From assembly GCF_011302055.1 (NCBI RefSeq), contig NZ_CP049871.1, positions 2,004,501 through 2,068,500 of the forward strand: a DNA stretch of 64,000 nt, in the 5' to 3' direction. The position numbers were made by a program, and so were the translations under genes. Under the pieces are notes generated by a model. It was not told the origin of the DNA, did no database searches, and worked only from the letters and a program-made list of their open reading frames with translations. Of the stretch, positions 8,895 through 17,819 are shown piece by piece; positions within the stretch are counted from its first letter, which is position 1; the number at the start of each line of letters is the position of its first letter. Origin of the DNA: Sphingomonas sinipercae (lineage in GTDB: Bacteria; Pseudomonadota; Alphaproteobacteria; Sphingomonadales; Sphingomonadaceae).

Positions 8895-9622
8895 GCTGGC
8901 TGCGCGGCCTGCGTGGCGGCGATGAGGTAGTTCAACCGCACGTCCTCGCTGAGATGAAGCCCGCGAGTCGGCGACCAGGCGATCCCTTCGATGTCGCAGC
9001 ACTTGAGCCCGGCATTGGCGAGCAGCTGCTTCATCCGGTCGGGACCGATGAACTTGCCGAAATCGTGCGTCCCCTTGGGAATGCGTCCCAGCCCCTCGGC
9101 CAAGGTGATCGTCAACAGCTTCGACCAGCCCGTGGCGTTCGGGGTCGAAAAGATGACGAGGCCGCCTGGGGCCAGCCGCCGGGCGACCGCGCCGACGAAG
9201 GCCGCCGGGTCGGCGACATGTTCGATCACTTCAAGCGCGGTGATAAGGTCGAATTGCCCTTCGACCTCTTCAAGCTCCCCCGCGCGATAGCGGATGTCCA
9301 ATCCCTGCCGGCCGGCATGGGCGCTGGCGACTTGGATGAGCTCGGCGGCCGCATCGACGCCCATGACGCTCGCCCCAAGCCGGGCCAGCGGTTCGGCGAG
9401 CAGCCCGGCGCCGCAGCCGACGTCGAGCGCAGTCTTGCCTTCCAGCGGTCTGAAGCTGCTTTCGTCCAGCGCCCAATGCTGGTCGATGCGATCGCGGATG
9501 TAGCCGAGCCGCACCGGGTTCAGCTTGTGCAGCATCGCCTGCGAACCATTGGGGTCCCACCAGTCCCCGGCCGACGCCGCGAACTGGGCGACCTCGGCGG
9601 GCAGGATGCTTGTCTCAACCAT
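8891..9622 (-). CDS. ubiG: ubiquinone biosynthesis O-methyltransferase
   Basis: A 243-residue class I SAM methyltransferase. Motif I is TALDVGCGAGLLAEPLARLG (about residues 63-82), followed by the acidic residue in VMGVDAA; the post-I part ALEVIEHVADP and motif APGGLVIFSTPNAT are characteristic of UbiG. The N-terminal FAASAGDWWDPNG and C-terminal GLHLSEDVRLNYL segments also match. UbiG carries out both O-methylations in ubiquinone synthesis. The gene is convergent with fzlA and divergent from lysC, with about 50 bases between the ubiG and lysC starts. Confidence 0.95.
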   Translation of the reverse strand: MVETSILPAEVAQFAASAGDWWDPNGSQAMLHKLNPVRLGYIRDRIDQHWALDESSFRPLEGKTALDVGCGAGLLAEPLARLGASVMGVDAAAELIQVASAHAGRQGLDIRYRAGELEEVEGQFDLITALEVIEHVADPAAFVGAVARRLAPGGLVIFSTPNATGWSKLLTITLAEGLGRIPKGTHDFGKFIGPDRMKQLLANAGLKCCDIEGIAWSPTRGLHLSEDVRLNYLIAATQAAQPA

Positions 9623-9675
9623 GCGCCACTCCTAACAGGGCGCGCCGGTTAGCCCAAGGAGCAAGCGCCCGTCCC

Positions 9676-10923
9676 ATGCCCCGGATCGTGATGAAATTCG
9701 GCGGCACGTCGATGGCGGGCATCGAGCGTATCCGCAACGTCGCCTCGCGCGTCCGGGCCGAGGCCGAAGCCGGCAACCAGGTGCTGGTCGTCGTTTCCGC
9801 GATGGCCGGCGAGACCGACCGGCTTGTGCAATTGTGCCGCGAAGCGTCGGCGCTGTCGGACCCAAAGGAATATGACGTCGTCGTCGCCTCGGGCGAGCAA
9901 GTGACCGCGGGGCTGCTGGCAATGACCCTTCAAGGCATGGGTGTGGCGGCACGCAGCTTCATGGGCTGGCAATTGGTTCGCGCGTCTGCGGTCCACGGCA
10001 ATGCCCGGGTCGATGCGGTGGAATCCGCCCTCCTCGACGAAGCGCTCAACGCCGGCACCGTCGCCGTCATTCCAGGCTTCCAGGGCGTGTCTGAAGACGG
10101 GCGGCTCGCGACCCTTGGACGCGGCGGCTCCGACACTTCGGCGGTCGCGATCGCCGCCGGGGTAAAGGCCGACCGCTGCGACATCTACACCGACGTCGAC
10201 GGGGTTTACACGACCGACCCGCGCATCGTCCCGCGCGCGCGGAAACTGACCCAGGTGACGTTCGAGGAGATGCTTGAACTCGCCGGAGTCGGCGCAAAGG
10301 TGCTGCAGGTGCGGTCGGTCGGCCTGGCGATGCGGGCGAAATTGCCGCTGCGCGTGTTATCCGCGTTCGAAGACGTGCCGGGCACCGATATCGTTGCCGA
10401 TCTTTCAGGAGCCGAGATGGAAAGAAACGAAATCGCCGGCATCGCCGCCGATCGCAACGAAGCACGGATCACGCTGACCGGCATCGCCGACAGGCCCGGC
10501 ACGGTGGCGACGGTGATGAAGCCCCTGGCCGCAGCTGGCATCTCCGTCGACATGATCGTTCACGCCGCGACCCGCGCCGGTGAGGCAAGCGACCTGACCT
10601 TCACCGTGCCGCGCGCCGCCTTGGCGCAGGCCCGTTCGGCTATCGAGCAGGAACAGTCGGCGATCGGCTTCAGCGAAATCCTGTGCGACGATGCCGTCGC
10701 CAAGGTGAGCATCGTCGGCGTCGGTATCCGTTCCAACCCGCAACTCGCGTCGCGGATGTTCGACACGCTAGCCGAGCGGGGGATTAACATGCTCGCCGTG
10801 ACCACATCGGAGATCAAGGTCAGCGCGCTGATCGCGGAAGACGCCTTGGATGTTGCCGTCCGGGTCCTCCACACCGCGTTTGGCCTCGACGCGCCGGCCA
10901 ACTCCCAGGGACAGGCAGCATGA
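9676..10923 (+). CDS. lysC: aspartate kinase
   Basis: A 415-residue enzyme that phosphorylates aspartate, the first step to lysine, threonine, methionine and diaminopimelate. ATG at 9676 gives the canonical N-terminus (M)PRIVMKFGGTSMAG with the KFGGTS nucleotide-binding motif. The catalytic domain includes LGRGGSDTSAVAIAAG and YTDVDGVYTTDPR; two ACT domains (about 265-340 and 345-410) provide allosteric feedback control. The TGA overlaps the ATG of the following flavin-dependent oxidoreductase gene by 4 bases (ATGA). Divergent from ubiG. Confidence 0.95.
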   Translation: MPRIVMKFGGTSMAGIERIRNVASRVRAEAEAGNQVLVVVSAMAGETDRLVQLCREASALSDPKEYDVVVASGEQVTAGLLAMTLQGMGVAARSFMGWQLVRASAVHGNARVDAVESALLDEALNAGTVAVIPGFQGVSEDGRLATLGRGGSDTSAVAIAAGVKADRCDIYTDVDGVYTTDPRIVPRARKLTQVTFEEMLELAGVGAKVLQVRSVGLAMRAKLPLRVLSAFEDVPGTDIVADLSGAEMERNEIAGIAADRNEARITLTGIADRPGTVATVMKPLAAAGISVDMIVHAATRAGEASDLTFTVPRAALAQARSAIEQEQSAIGFSEILCDDAVAKVSIVGVGIRSNPQLASRMFDTLAERGINMLAVTTSEIKVSALIAEDALDVAVRVLHTAFGLDAPANSQGQAA

Positions 10924-11936
10924 GCATGGGGCATGACCGCCTGAACGAACTGATGCACCGCGGTACCGAGTTCCTCGGTTGCGAACTGGCGATCATGGCT
11001 GGGGCGATGAGCTGGGTCAGCGAGCGCAGCCTGGTGTCGGCGATCAGCAACGCCGGCGGTTTCGGAGTCATCGCCTGCGGCGCAATGACTCCCGAGCTGC
11101 TCGACACGGAAATTGCCGAGACCAAGGCGCGCACCGCCAAGCCGTTCGGCGTCAACCTCATCACCATGCACCCGCAGCTAAGCGAGCTGATCGACGTCTG
11201 CACCAAGCATGGCGTCGGCCACATCGTGCTCGCCGGCGGGCTCCCGCCCGGCTCGGCGATTGAGCGGATCAAGGCCAGCGGCGCGAAGCTGATGGCGTTC
11301 GCCCCCGCATTGTCGCTGGCCAAGAAGCTCATGCGGTCGAACGTCGACGCGCTGGTCATCGAAGGGATGGAGGCCGGCGGCCACATCGGGCCAGTGTCCA
11401 CCACCGTGCTTGCGCAGGAAATCCTGCCGCACGTCGCCAAGGACATACCCGTGTTTGTCGCAGGCGGGATCGGCCGCGGCGAAGCGATTGCCGCTTATCT
11501 GGAAATGGGCGCGGTCGGGGTCCAGATCGGCACCCGCTTTGTCTGCGCGAACGAAAGCATCGCCCATCCCAATTTCAAGAAAGCGTTCATCCGCGCTTCG
11601 GCCCGCGACGCCGTCCTGTCCGTTCAGATCGACCCGCGGCTGCCGGTGATCCCCGTCCGGGCGCTGAAGAACAAGGAAACCGAACGCTTCGCCGCCAAGC
11701 AGCGCGAAATCGCGGGTCAACTGGACGGCGGCGAGCTGGAAATGGCTGAGGCGCAGCTGCAGATCGAGCATTATTGGGCCGGCGCGCTCCGCCGCGCGGT
11801 CATCGACGGCGATGTCGAGACCGGTTCGGTGATGGCCGGCCAGTCGGTCGGCATGGTCAAGCAGGAAGAACCGGTCGCCGACATCCTGCGCGAGCTGGCG
11901 GACGAGGCCGCGGCCGCGCTGGAGAGCCGCGGCTAG
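10920..11936 (+). CDS. FMN-dependent oxidoreductase, nitronate monooxygenase family
   Basis: A 338-residue TIM-barrel flavoprotein of the nitronate monooxygenase / 2-nitropropane dioxygenase family. Evidence: AGAMSWVSERSLVSAISNAG near the N-terminus, the FMN phosphate-binding parts VIEGMEAGGHIG and FVAGGIGRGEAIAAYLEMGA, and VQIGTRFVC. The second half resembles the class that also includes enoyl-reductase FabK-like enzymes, so the substrate is not certain. ATG at 10920 overlaps the lysC stop. At the other end the stop shares CTAG (11933-11936) with the convergent mipA-like gene. Confidence 0.88.
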   Translation: MSMGHDRLNELMHRGTEFLGCELAIMAGAMSWVSERSLVSAISNAGGFGVIACGAMTPELLDTEIAETKARTAKPFGVNLITMHPQLSELIDVCTKHGVGHIVLAGGLPPGSAIERIKASGAKLMAFAPALSLAKKLMRSNVDALVIEGMEAGGHIGPVSTTVLAQEILPHVAKDIPVFVAGGIGRGEAIAAYLEMGAVGVQIGTRFVCANESIAHPNFKKAFIRASARDAVLSVQIDPRLPVIPVRALKNKETERFAAKQREIAGQLDGGELEMAEAQLQIEHYWAGALRRAVIDGDVETGSVMAGQSVGMVKQEEPVADILRELADEAAAALESRG

Positions 11937-12715
11937 ATCTTGACGTTAAAGGTGTAGGTCAGCCCGGCGCCGACCGAGAACTGATCGCGCGATCCGATGT
12001 CGCGGATGACCGGGGATTTGGCGGCGTCGCCGACCAGCCGGTCATAGCGACCGTAGCCGAACAATCCCCAATCCTTATTCAGCGCGTAGTTTGCGCTGGA
12101 CGTCATGCCCACGGCATAGATTCCGCCGCCCGGATTATAGGCGTCCAGCCCGGTCGCAAGCGCGGCCTGCGGCGTGACTCCGAAATAGGCTTCGTGAAAC
12201 TTCTTGTCGGCCAGTCGCAGGCGCGGGCCGATCGAGAACAGATATTTGTCGCCGTCGCGATTGACGTAATCGGCGCCCAAGCTGCCGACCAACCCGTCAT
12301 GGCCGCTGACCGCCTTCAGCACTTCGCCGCGAAGCCGGAAGGACTTGCTCACCTGCTGTTCGGCGAAGGCGCCAATCTCTACCGCGCGGTCGACCTTGCC
12401 CAGCGGCAAGCCAACGTCGGAGTCTTTCCGACCGGAGCGAATCTTGGCCGCCGGACCGATCGAAAAGCCACCGCTGCGGACCAGCTTGATCCCGAAGCTG
12501 TCGTCGGGCGCGCCGAAGCCGAACGGCTCGTCGCCCTTGGCGATGGAAACCTTGGGATATGGCGCCCATTCGCGCCCGTCGGAGCCGAGATATTCAGGAC
12601 GCATCTGGGCGCCCAGGCCGGCGCGCACGCGATAGGTTCCGACTGCTTGGGCGGAGGCTTCCGCAACCGGTACGGCGACGAGGATGACAGAGGCGACGGT
12701 GAGGAGGAGGCGCAT
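11933..12715 (-). CDS. MipA/OmpV family outer-membrane protein
   Basis: A 260-residue beta-barrel. ATG at 12715 opens a signal peptide (MRLLLTVASVILVAVPVAEA, then SAQA); the frame reaches 12913 but that extension lies over the start of ptsP. Features of MipA/OmpV are the early RVRAGLGAQMRPEYLGSDG, the EAYFGV strand, GYGRYDRLVGDAAKSPVI and a C-terminal strand ending in an aromatic (GAGLTYTFNVKI). In E. coli MipA scaffolds MltA with PBP1B; in other bacteria such proteins respond to salt or serve as porins. Divergent from ptsP with an 88-base shared promoter region. Confidence 0.88.
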   Translation of the reverse strand: MRLLLTVASVILVAVPVAEASAQAVGTYRVRAGLGAQMRPEYLGSDGREWAPYPKVSIAKGDEPFGFGAPDDSFGIKLVRSGGFSIGPAAKIRSGRKDSDVGLPLGKVDRAVEIGAFAEQQVSKSFRLRGEVLKAVSGHDGLVGSLGADYVNRDGDKYLFSIGPRLRLADKKFHEAYFGVTPQAALATGLDAYNPGGGIYAVGMTSSANYALNKDWGLFGYGRYDRLVGDAAKSPVIRDIGSRDQFSVGAGLTYTFNVKI

Positions 12716-12803
12716 CCGGCTCAAACCACCCAGCCCGAATGAAGTTGCAACGGCTCCAAAACGATTTGTGCAAGTGACAGGCAGCCGCGCCATCTGGTAG
12801 CGC

Positions 12804-15077
12804 ATGGCCATGCCCCTCACAGCCGCCGCGTCCGCCCGGGAAATCCTCACCGGCCTGCACGATGTGATGGCCAAGCGCGGCAATGCCCAGTCCAAGCTGA
12901 ACGAGGTCGTCAACCTGATCGCCGAGGCGATGAAGAGCGAAGTCTGCTCGATCTACCTGCTGCGTGCCAACGAGCTGGAATTGTTCGCGACTCACGGGCT
13001 GCGAGAGGAAGCGGTGCACGTCACCCGCTTGAAGATGGGCGAAGGCCTGGTCGGCTCGATCGCTGCCGACGGACGGATCCTCAACCTCGCCGAAGCCGCC
13101 TCGCATCCTGAGTTCGTCTATCGGCCGGAGACGGGGGAAGAGCGCTATCACAGCTTTGCCGGCGTCCCGATCGTTCGCCGTGAAAATCCCATCGGCGTCC
13201 TGTGCGTCCAGCATGCCGAGCCGCGCCGCTATGCCGATGTCGAGATCGAGGCCCTGCAGACCGTCGCCATGGTCTTGTCGGAACTCATTGCCGCCGCTCG
13301 CCTGGTCGATGGTTCTCGTCGCGGCAATCGCAGAGACTCCGGACCGGTCCGCCTGAGCGGCCTCAAGCTGGTCAAAGGCATGGCCAAGGGCCAAGCCGTC
13401 TTCCATCAGCCGCGCGTCGTCGTCGAACATACGATCGCCGAGGATACCGAGGCGGAGCGCGAGCGGGTCTACGCTGCCTTCCGCAAGATGCGCGAGCAGA
13501 TCGACAACATGGCGCGCGAAGCCGAATTCGGCACCGTCGGTGAGCATCAGGAGATCCTCGAGACCTACCGGATGTTCGCTTACGACGAAGGCTGGTCGCG
13601 GCGGATCAACGAAGCGATCGACAGCGGCTTGACCGCGGAAGCGGCGGTCGAGCGCGTCCAGCAGCGCACCCGGGCGCGGATGCGCGAGATCGACGATCCG
13701 CTGCTTCAGGAGCGGATGCACGACCTGGAGGACCTGTCGAACCGGCTGCTCCGGATCGTTTCCGGGCGGGTCGGCACCGCCGCGCAATCCGGCCTGACCC
13801 AGGATACCGTCCTGATTGCCCGCAATCTCGGACCCGCCGAGCTGCTCGACTACGACCGGCGGCGGCTGAAAGCCGTCATCCTCGAAGAAGGCTCCCTGAC
13901 GGCGCACGTCACCATCGTCGCCCGGGCCATGGGGGTGCCCGTCGTTGGCCGGCTCCACGAGATTCGCCATTCCGTGGAGGAAGGCGACCAGGTGCTGGTC
14001 GACGGCGACAATGGCAGCGTCATCGTCCGCCCTTCCCGCACCCTGGCCACCAGCTTCGATCAGCGGATGGCGCTCCGGCTCAAGCAGCGCGCGCAATTCG
14101 ATGCCGTTCGCTCCCTGCCGGCCAAATCGCGGGACGGCGTCGACGTCAGCGTGATGGTCAATGCGGGCCTCGCCGAAGACGCTTCGTCGCTGGAATTGAC
14201 CGGCGCCGACGGGATCGGCCTGTTCCGGACCGAGTTCCAGTTCCTGGTCTCAGCCACCCTCCCCGGCCGGGAAAGCCAGCAGAAGCTGTACCGCAAGGTG
14301 CTGGACTCCGCGGGCGACAAGCCGGTGATTTTCCGAACGCTCGACATCGGCGGCGACAAGGCCCTGCCCTACCTCACCGGGCTGGACGACGAAGCCGAAA
14401 ACCCGTCGATGGGCTGGCGGGCGCTTCGGTTGTCGCTCGACCGCTCCGCCTTGATGAAAGCCCAGGCGCGCGCGCTGATCCAGGCCGCGTCCGGACGGGT
14501 GCTTCGGGTGATGTTCCCGATGGTCTCGGAGCCTTGGGAATATGAGCAAGCGCGCAAGCTGTTCGAGGAGCAGATCGACTGGGCGCGGGCGGGCGGCCGG
14601 GCGCTTCCCTCGCAAATCGAATATGGCGCCATGCTGGAAGTGCCGTCGCTGGCCGAAATGCTTGACCAGTTACTGCCCCGGGTGAACTTCCTGTCCATCG
14701 GCACCAATGACCTGACCCAGTTCCTGTTCGCCGCCGACCGGGCCGATCCGCGGCTCGCCGAGCGCTACGACTGGCTCAGCCCCGCCATCCTGCGCTTCCT
14801 CAAGCGAGTCATCGATGCGGCCAATGCCGCCGACGTCCCAGTGCGGATTTGCGGCGAGATGGCCGGCCGTCCGCTTGAAGCGATGGCGCTGATCGGTCTC
14901 GGCGCCGAGCGCTTCTCGATCACGCCGGCGGCGGTCGGGCCGACCAAGGCGATGGTCCGCTCGCTCGACGTCGACGCGATCCGGGCCCGGATGCAGCAAT
15001 TGTTGCAGCGGCCGCCCCAGGACATGCGCAAGACGCTGACGGACTGGGCCAAGCGCCACCGCGTCGCCATCGCATGA
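12804..15077 (+). CDS. ptsP: phosphoenolpyruvate-protein phosphotransferase PtsP (EI-Ntr)
   Basis: A 757-residue nitrogen-PTS enzyme I that transfers phosphate from PEP to NPr and so to EIIA-Ntr, a regulatory rather than sugar-importing chain. Domains: GAF (about residues 15-165, NifA-like sensor of nitrogen status), PEP-utilising N-terminal domain, the phospho-His swivel domain with GSLTAHVTIVARAMGVPVVG (active His in TAHVT, about residue 368), and the C-terminal PEP-binding barrel with GIGLFRTEFQF, RTLDIGGDKALPYL, EYGAMLEVPS, SIGTNDLTQF and ICGEMAGRP. No hpr or EIIA gene is next to it. A second in-frame ATG lies 6 bases downstream. Confidence 0.95.
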   Translation: MAMPLTAAASAREILTGLHDVMAKRGNAQSKLNEVVNLIAEAMKSEVCSIYLLRANELELFATHGLREEAVHVTRLKMGEGLVGSIAADGRILNLAEAASHPEFVYRPETGEERYHSFAGVPIVRRENPIGVLCVQHAEPRRYADVEIEALQTVAMVLSELIAAARLVDGSRRGNRRDSGPVRLSGLKLVKGMAKGQAVFHQPRVVVEHTIAEDTEAERERVYAAFRKMREQIDNMAREAEFGTVGEHQEILETYRMFAYDEGWSRRINEAIDSGLTAEAAVERVQQRTRARMREIDDPLLQERMHDLEDLSNRLLRIVSGRVGTAAQSGLTQDTVLIARNLGPAELLDYDRRRLKAVILEEGSLTAHVTIVARAMGVPVVGRLHEIRHSVEEGDQVLVDGDNGSVIVRPSRTLATSFDQRMALRLKQRAQFDAVRSLPAKSRDGVDVSVMVNAGLAEDASSLELTGADGIGLFRTEFQFLVSATLPGRESQQKLYRKVLDSAGDKPVIFRTLDIGGDKALPYLTGLDDEAENPSMGWRALRLSLDRSALMKAQARALIQAASGRVLRVMFPMVSEPWEYEQARKLFEEQIDWARAGGRALPSQIEYGAMLEVPSLAEMLDQLLPRVNFLSIGTNDLTQFLFAADRADPRLAERYDWLSPAILRFLKRVIDAANAADVPVRICGEMAGRPLEAMALIGLGAERFSITPAAVGPTKAMVRSLDVDAIRARMQQLLQRPPQDMRKTLTDWAKRHRVAIA

Positions 15078-15149
15078 TTCGACGGCCACAGCGGTTGACA
15101 GGCTCGGCGGCGACCTGAACAACAGCGGCTGCACTAACGAGGGTTAGGG

Positions 15150-15959
15150 ATGGACGAGACCGACGCGATTGAGACCCCGACGGTCGGCGAGCAGCTTCGC
15201 TCTGCCCGCGAGGATAAAGGCCTCTCGCTGGAGGACCTCGCCACGCAGACGCGAATTCCGCGTCGGCATCTGGAAAGCCTCGAAACCGCCGATTGGCACC
15301 GGCTTCCGGCGCCAACCTACACCCTCGGCTTTGCCAAGAGCTATGCCACCGCCGTCGGCCTCGACCGCGCGGAAATCGCCGAGCAGCTTCGCGCTGAAAT
15401 GGGCGGCGTTCGGACCGAGACGGCTACAGCGGAAGTGTTCCAGCCGGCCGACCCGGCGCGGACGATGCCCAAATGGCTCGTGCTTGGGACAATCGCCGCC
15501 GTCATCCTCTTCGCGCTATTGTTCTCCTGGTACCAGAACCGTTCGCTTAACGAGGGCGATGAGACGCCCGCCGCCGTTTCGCAGCAAGCGATCGTGCCCA
15601 CGGCGCCAGCCGCAGCGCCGGTCCAGCAAGCAGCGACAACCGCCAGCGGGCCCGTCGTGCTGACCGCGACCGAACCGTCGTGGATCCAGGTTTCCGACAA
15701 CGGCAAATCGTTGTTCCAGGGCGAACTTGCCGCCGGGCAGACTTTCGCGGTCCCGGCCACCGCGACTGCGCCAACCTTGCGCGCCGGCAAGCCGGAAGCG
15801 CTGCGCATTACCGTCGGCAACACCGTCGCGCCGCCAGTCGGTCCGCCCGGACGGGTCGCGTCGAACGTCAGCCTGCTTGGCGCCGACTTGATGAAGGCGC
15901 CAGCCGCGGCGTCCGCGCCGGCCGTCGGGGCCAGCCCGCAACCATCCGGCGCGCGCTAG
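15150..15959 (+). CDS. RodZ-like helix-turn-helix membrane protein (DUF4115)
   Basis: A 269-residue bitopic protein. The N-terminal Cro/C1-type HTH (about residues 11-75; TVGEQLRSAREDKGLSLEDL) is followed by one membrane helix (about 109-128), a Pro/Ala-rich periplasmic linker and a C-terminal DUF4115 beta-domain (about 165-245; TEPSWIQVSDNGKSLFQGEL). This is the architecture of RodZ, which links MreB filaments to the elongation machinery. The linker and C-terminus are shorter than in E. coli. It stands just upstream of the Tol-Pal factor cpoB. A GAGGG 10 bases before the ATG gives a good ribosome binding site. Confidence 0.82.
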   Translation: MDETDAIETPTVGEQLRSAREDKGLSLEDLATQTRIPRRHLESLETADWHRLPAPTYTLGFAKSYATAVGLDRAEIAEQLRAEMGGVRTETATAEVFQPADPARTMPKWLVLGTIAAVILFALLFSWYQNRSLNEGDETPAAVSQQAIVPTAPAAAPVQQAATTASGPVVLTATEPSWIQVSDNGKSLFQGELAAGQTFAVPATATAPTLRAGKPEALRITVGNTVAPPVGPPGRVASNVSLLGADLMKAPAAASAPAVGASPQPSGAR

Positions 15960-16032
15960 ATTCATCTGGGCGCAAGCTCGATTGCGTCAAGGTAGCCTTG
16001 CTGTAGCTTTCGACTTTCCGTGGGGGAATCCA

Positions 16033-16854
16033 ATGAAGTTCGCGCGCCTGCGCATCGCCGTCCCGGCAGCCATCCTTCTCGCCAGCACTGCCGCGCCTTC
16101 GATTGCGCAGAGGCCACCGACGCCCGAGCAGCGGATCGCGATCCTGCAGCAGCAGCTTTCCGCTTCGCAGGCGCTTGCGGTCCGGCTCCAGCAGCGGCTG
16201 GACGCGGTCGAAGCGCAGCTGCAGCAGCTCGTCAACCGGACGGAAGAGAGCGGTCACCGCCTCGGCGTGCTTGAAGGCACGGTCCAGCAGCTTCGCACCG
16301 ATCAGGATTCGCGGATCGCCCGACTTGAAAGCGCCGCCGTGGCGGCCCAGCCCGCCGTCGTCGAGACAGCGGAGGATCCCAAGCCGGTCGTCACCAAGCC
16401 CGCCACCGGCGGCAGCAAGTCGACCGCGAGCGCCGAGCCGGCGGACGCCGCCGCCGCCGCCACCGACCCCGGCGAGGACGCTTACACCGAAGGCTTTAAG
16501 TTGTGGGAAGCGAAGCGCTTCGACCAGGCGATCACTTCGCTGCGCGCGTTCGTCGCCGGCTATCCCAAGCACCGGCGGGTCAGCTGGGCCAATAATCTGA
16601 TCGGGCGCGCCTTGCTCGATAAGGGCGAGCCGTTCGCCGCCGCGCAAGCTCTGCTAGCCAACTACCGCTCCAATCCGAAGGGCGGACGGGCGCAGGATAG
16701 CCTCTATTATCTCGGGCAGGCGCTGCTCAAATACGGGCAGCCGGCGCAGGCGTGCAAAGCCTATTCGGAGCTGACCAGCGTCTATGGCGATTCGGTCCGC
16801 CCGGAGCTGAAGGCGCTGCTTCCCAAGGCGCGCGCCGAAGCGAATTGCAGCTAA
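16033..16854 (+). CDS. cpoB: Tol-Pal coordinator CpoB (YbgF)
   Basis: A 273-residue periplasmic protein from ATG at 16033 (TGGGGGA at 16021). Signal peptide MKFARLRIAVPAAILLASTA ending near PSIAQ, then an N-terminal trimerising coiled coil (about 30-105, many Gln/Leu heptads), a Thr/Ala/Pro linker, and a C-terminal TPR module (about 155-270: AYTEGFKLWEAKRFDQAI and two further repeats). CpoB links Tol-Pal-driven outer-membrane constriction with peptidoglycan synthesis. It is not beside tol or pal genes here. The last 10 bases overlap the start of tilS. Confidence 0.9.
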   Translation: MKFARLRIAVPAAILLASTAAPSIAQRPPTPEQRIAILQQQLSASQALAVRLQQRLDAVEAQLQQLVNRTEESGHRLGVLEGTVQQLRTDQDSRIARLESAAVAAQPAVVETAEDPKPVVTKPATGGSKSTASAEPADAAAAATDPGEDAYTEGFKLWEAKRFDQAITSLRAFVAGYPKHRRVSWANNLIGRALLDKGEPFAAAQALLANYRSNPKGGRAQDSLYYLGQALLKYGQPAQACKAYSELTSVYGDSVRPELKALLPKARAEANCS

Positions 16855-17819
16855 AGCTCGATCCGCATCTGGTCGGACGCTTCGGCGCCGGCCTCGATCG
16901 ATTGATTCCGGGCGACGCCCGCATCGGCCTCGCCGTCTCGGGCGGCCCAGACAGCCTGGCGCTGCTGCTCCTTGCCAGCGCGGCCCGGCCCGGCGCGGTG
17001 GAAGCGGCGACCGTCGATCACAGCCTGCGAGCCGAAAGCGCCGACGAAGCGGCGATGGTCGCAGGACTTTGCGCCACGCTGGGGGTCCCCCACGCGACGC
17101 TGGCCATCCGCTGGGATCGCAAGCCGGAAACGGCGCTCCAGGAACGTTCGCGGGCCGAGCGGTACCGGCTACTCGGCGGCTGGCTGGAAAGGCGCGGCCT
17201 CGGTGTCCTGGCGACCGCCCACCACCTCGACGACCAGGTCGAAACCTTGCTGATGCGGCTCAACCGCGGCGCCGGCGTTCGTGGTCTCGCCGCGATCCGC
17301 CCGGTCGCCACGGTTCCGGGAACCGGGCAGCCATTGCTGCGGCCATTGCTGGACTGGCGACGCGAAGACCTTGCGAGCGTTTGCAGGATTGCCGGCGTCT
17401 CCCCGGCCGCCGACCCGGGCAATTCGGACGACCGCTTCGAGCGGGTGCGCGTGCGAAACGCACTCGCGCAACTGGACTTGCTCGATGTCCCGGCCATCGG
17501 ACAAAGCGTCGCCAATCTGGCGGAGGCGGATGCCGCGCTTGAATGGGCGGTGGAACACCATTGGCGCACGGCAGTCGCCGCCGATAGCGGCGAGCTTCGC
17601 TACACCCCCGGCGATGCCCCGCCGGAAATCCGCCGGCGCATTGCGGCAAAGGCCGTTGCCGAGCTTGCCAGCGAGGGGCCTTTGCAGCTGCGCGGCCGGG
17701 AGCTCAACGAACTCCTCGGCGCGCTGACGGCCGGGGGGACCGCGACTTTGCGAGGCGTCCGCTGCTCCGGCGGGGAAACGTGGCGTTTCGCTTCAGCGCC
17801 GCCGCGCCGCCTAGCGTAA
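16845..17819 (+). CDS. tilS: tRNA(Ile)-lysidine synthase
   Basis: TilS converts C34 of tRNA-Ile(CAU) to lysidine, making it read AUA. The PP-loop ATP-pyrophosphatase motif AVSGGPDSLALL begins about 25 residues from the chosen start, as expected. The frame is open from 16752, but that extension lies inside cpoB; a TTG at 16845 overlapping the cpoB stop is the most economical start (324 residues), and GTG or ATG options are absent nearby. Further support: HHLDDQVETLLMRLNRGAG and GLAAIRP segments. The C-terminal domain is short. The stop overlaps the convergent regulator gene by 9 bases. Confidence 0.9.
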   Translation: MQLKLDPHLVGRFGAGLDRLIPGDARIGLAVSGGPDSLALLLLASAARPGAVEAATVDHSLRAESADEAAMVAGLCATLGVPHATLAIRWDRKPETALQERSRAERYRLLGGWLERRGLGVLATAHHLDDQVETLLMRLNRGAGVRGLAAIRPVATVPGTGQPLLRPLLDWRREDLASVCRIAGVSPAADPGNSDDRFERVRVRNALAQLDLLDVPAIGQSVANLAEADAALEWAVEHHWRTAVAADSGELRYTPGDAPPEIRRRIAAKAVAELASEGPLQLRGRELNELLGALTAGGTATLRGVRCSGGETWRFASAPPRRLA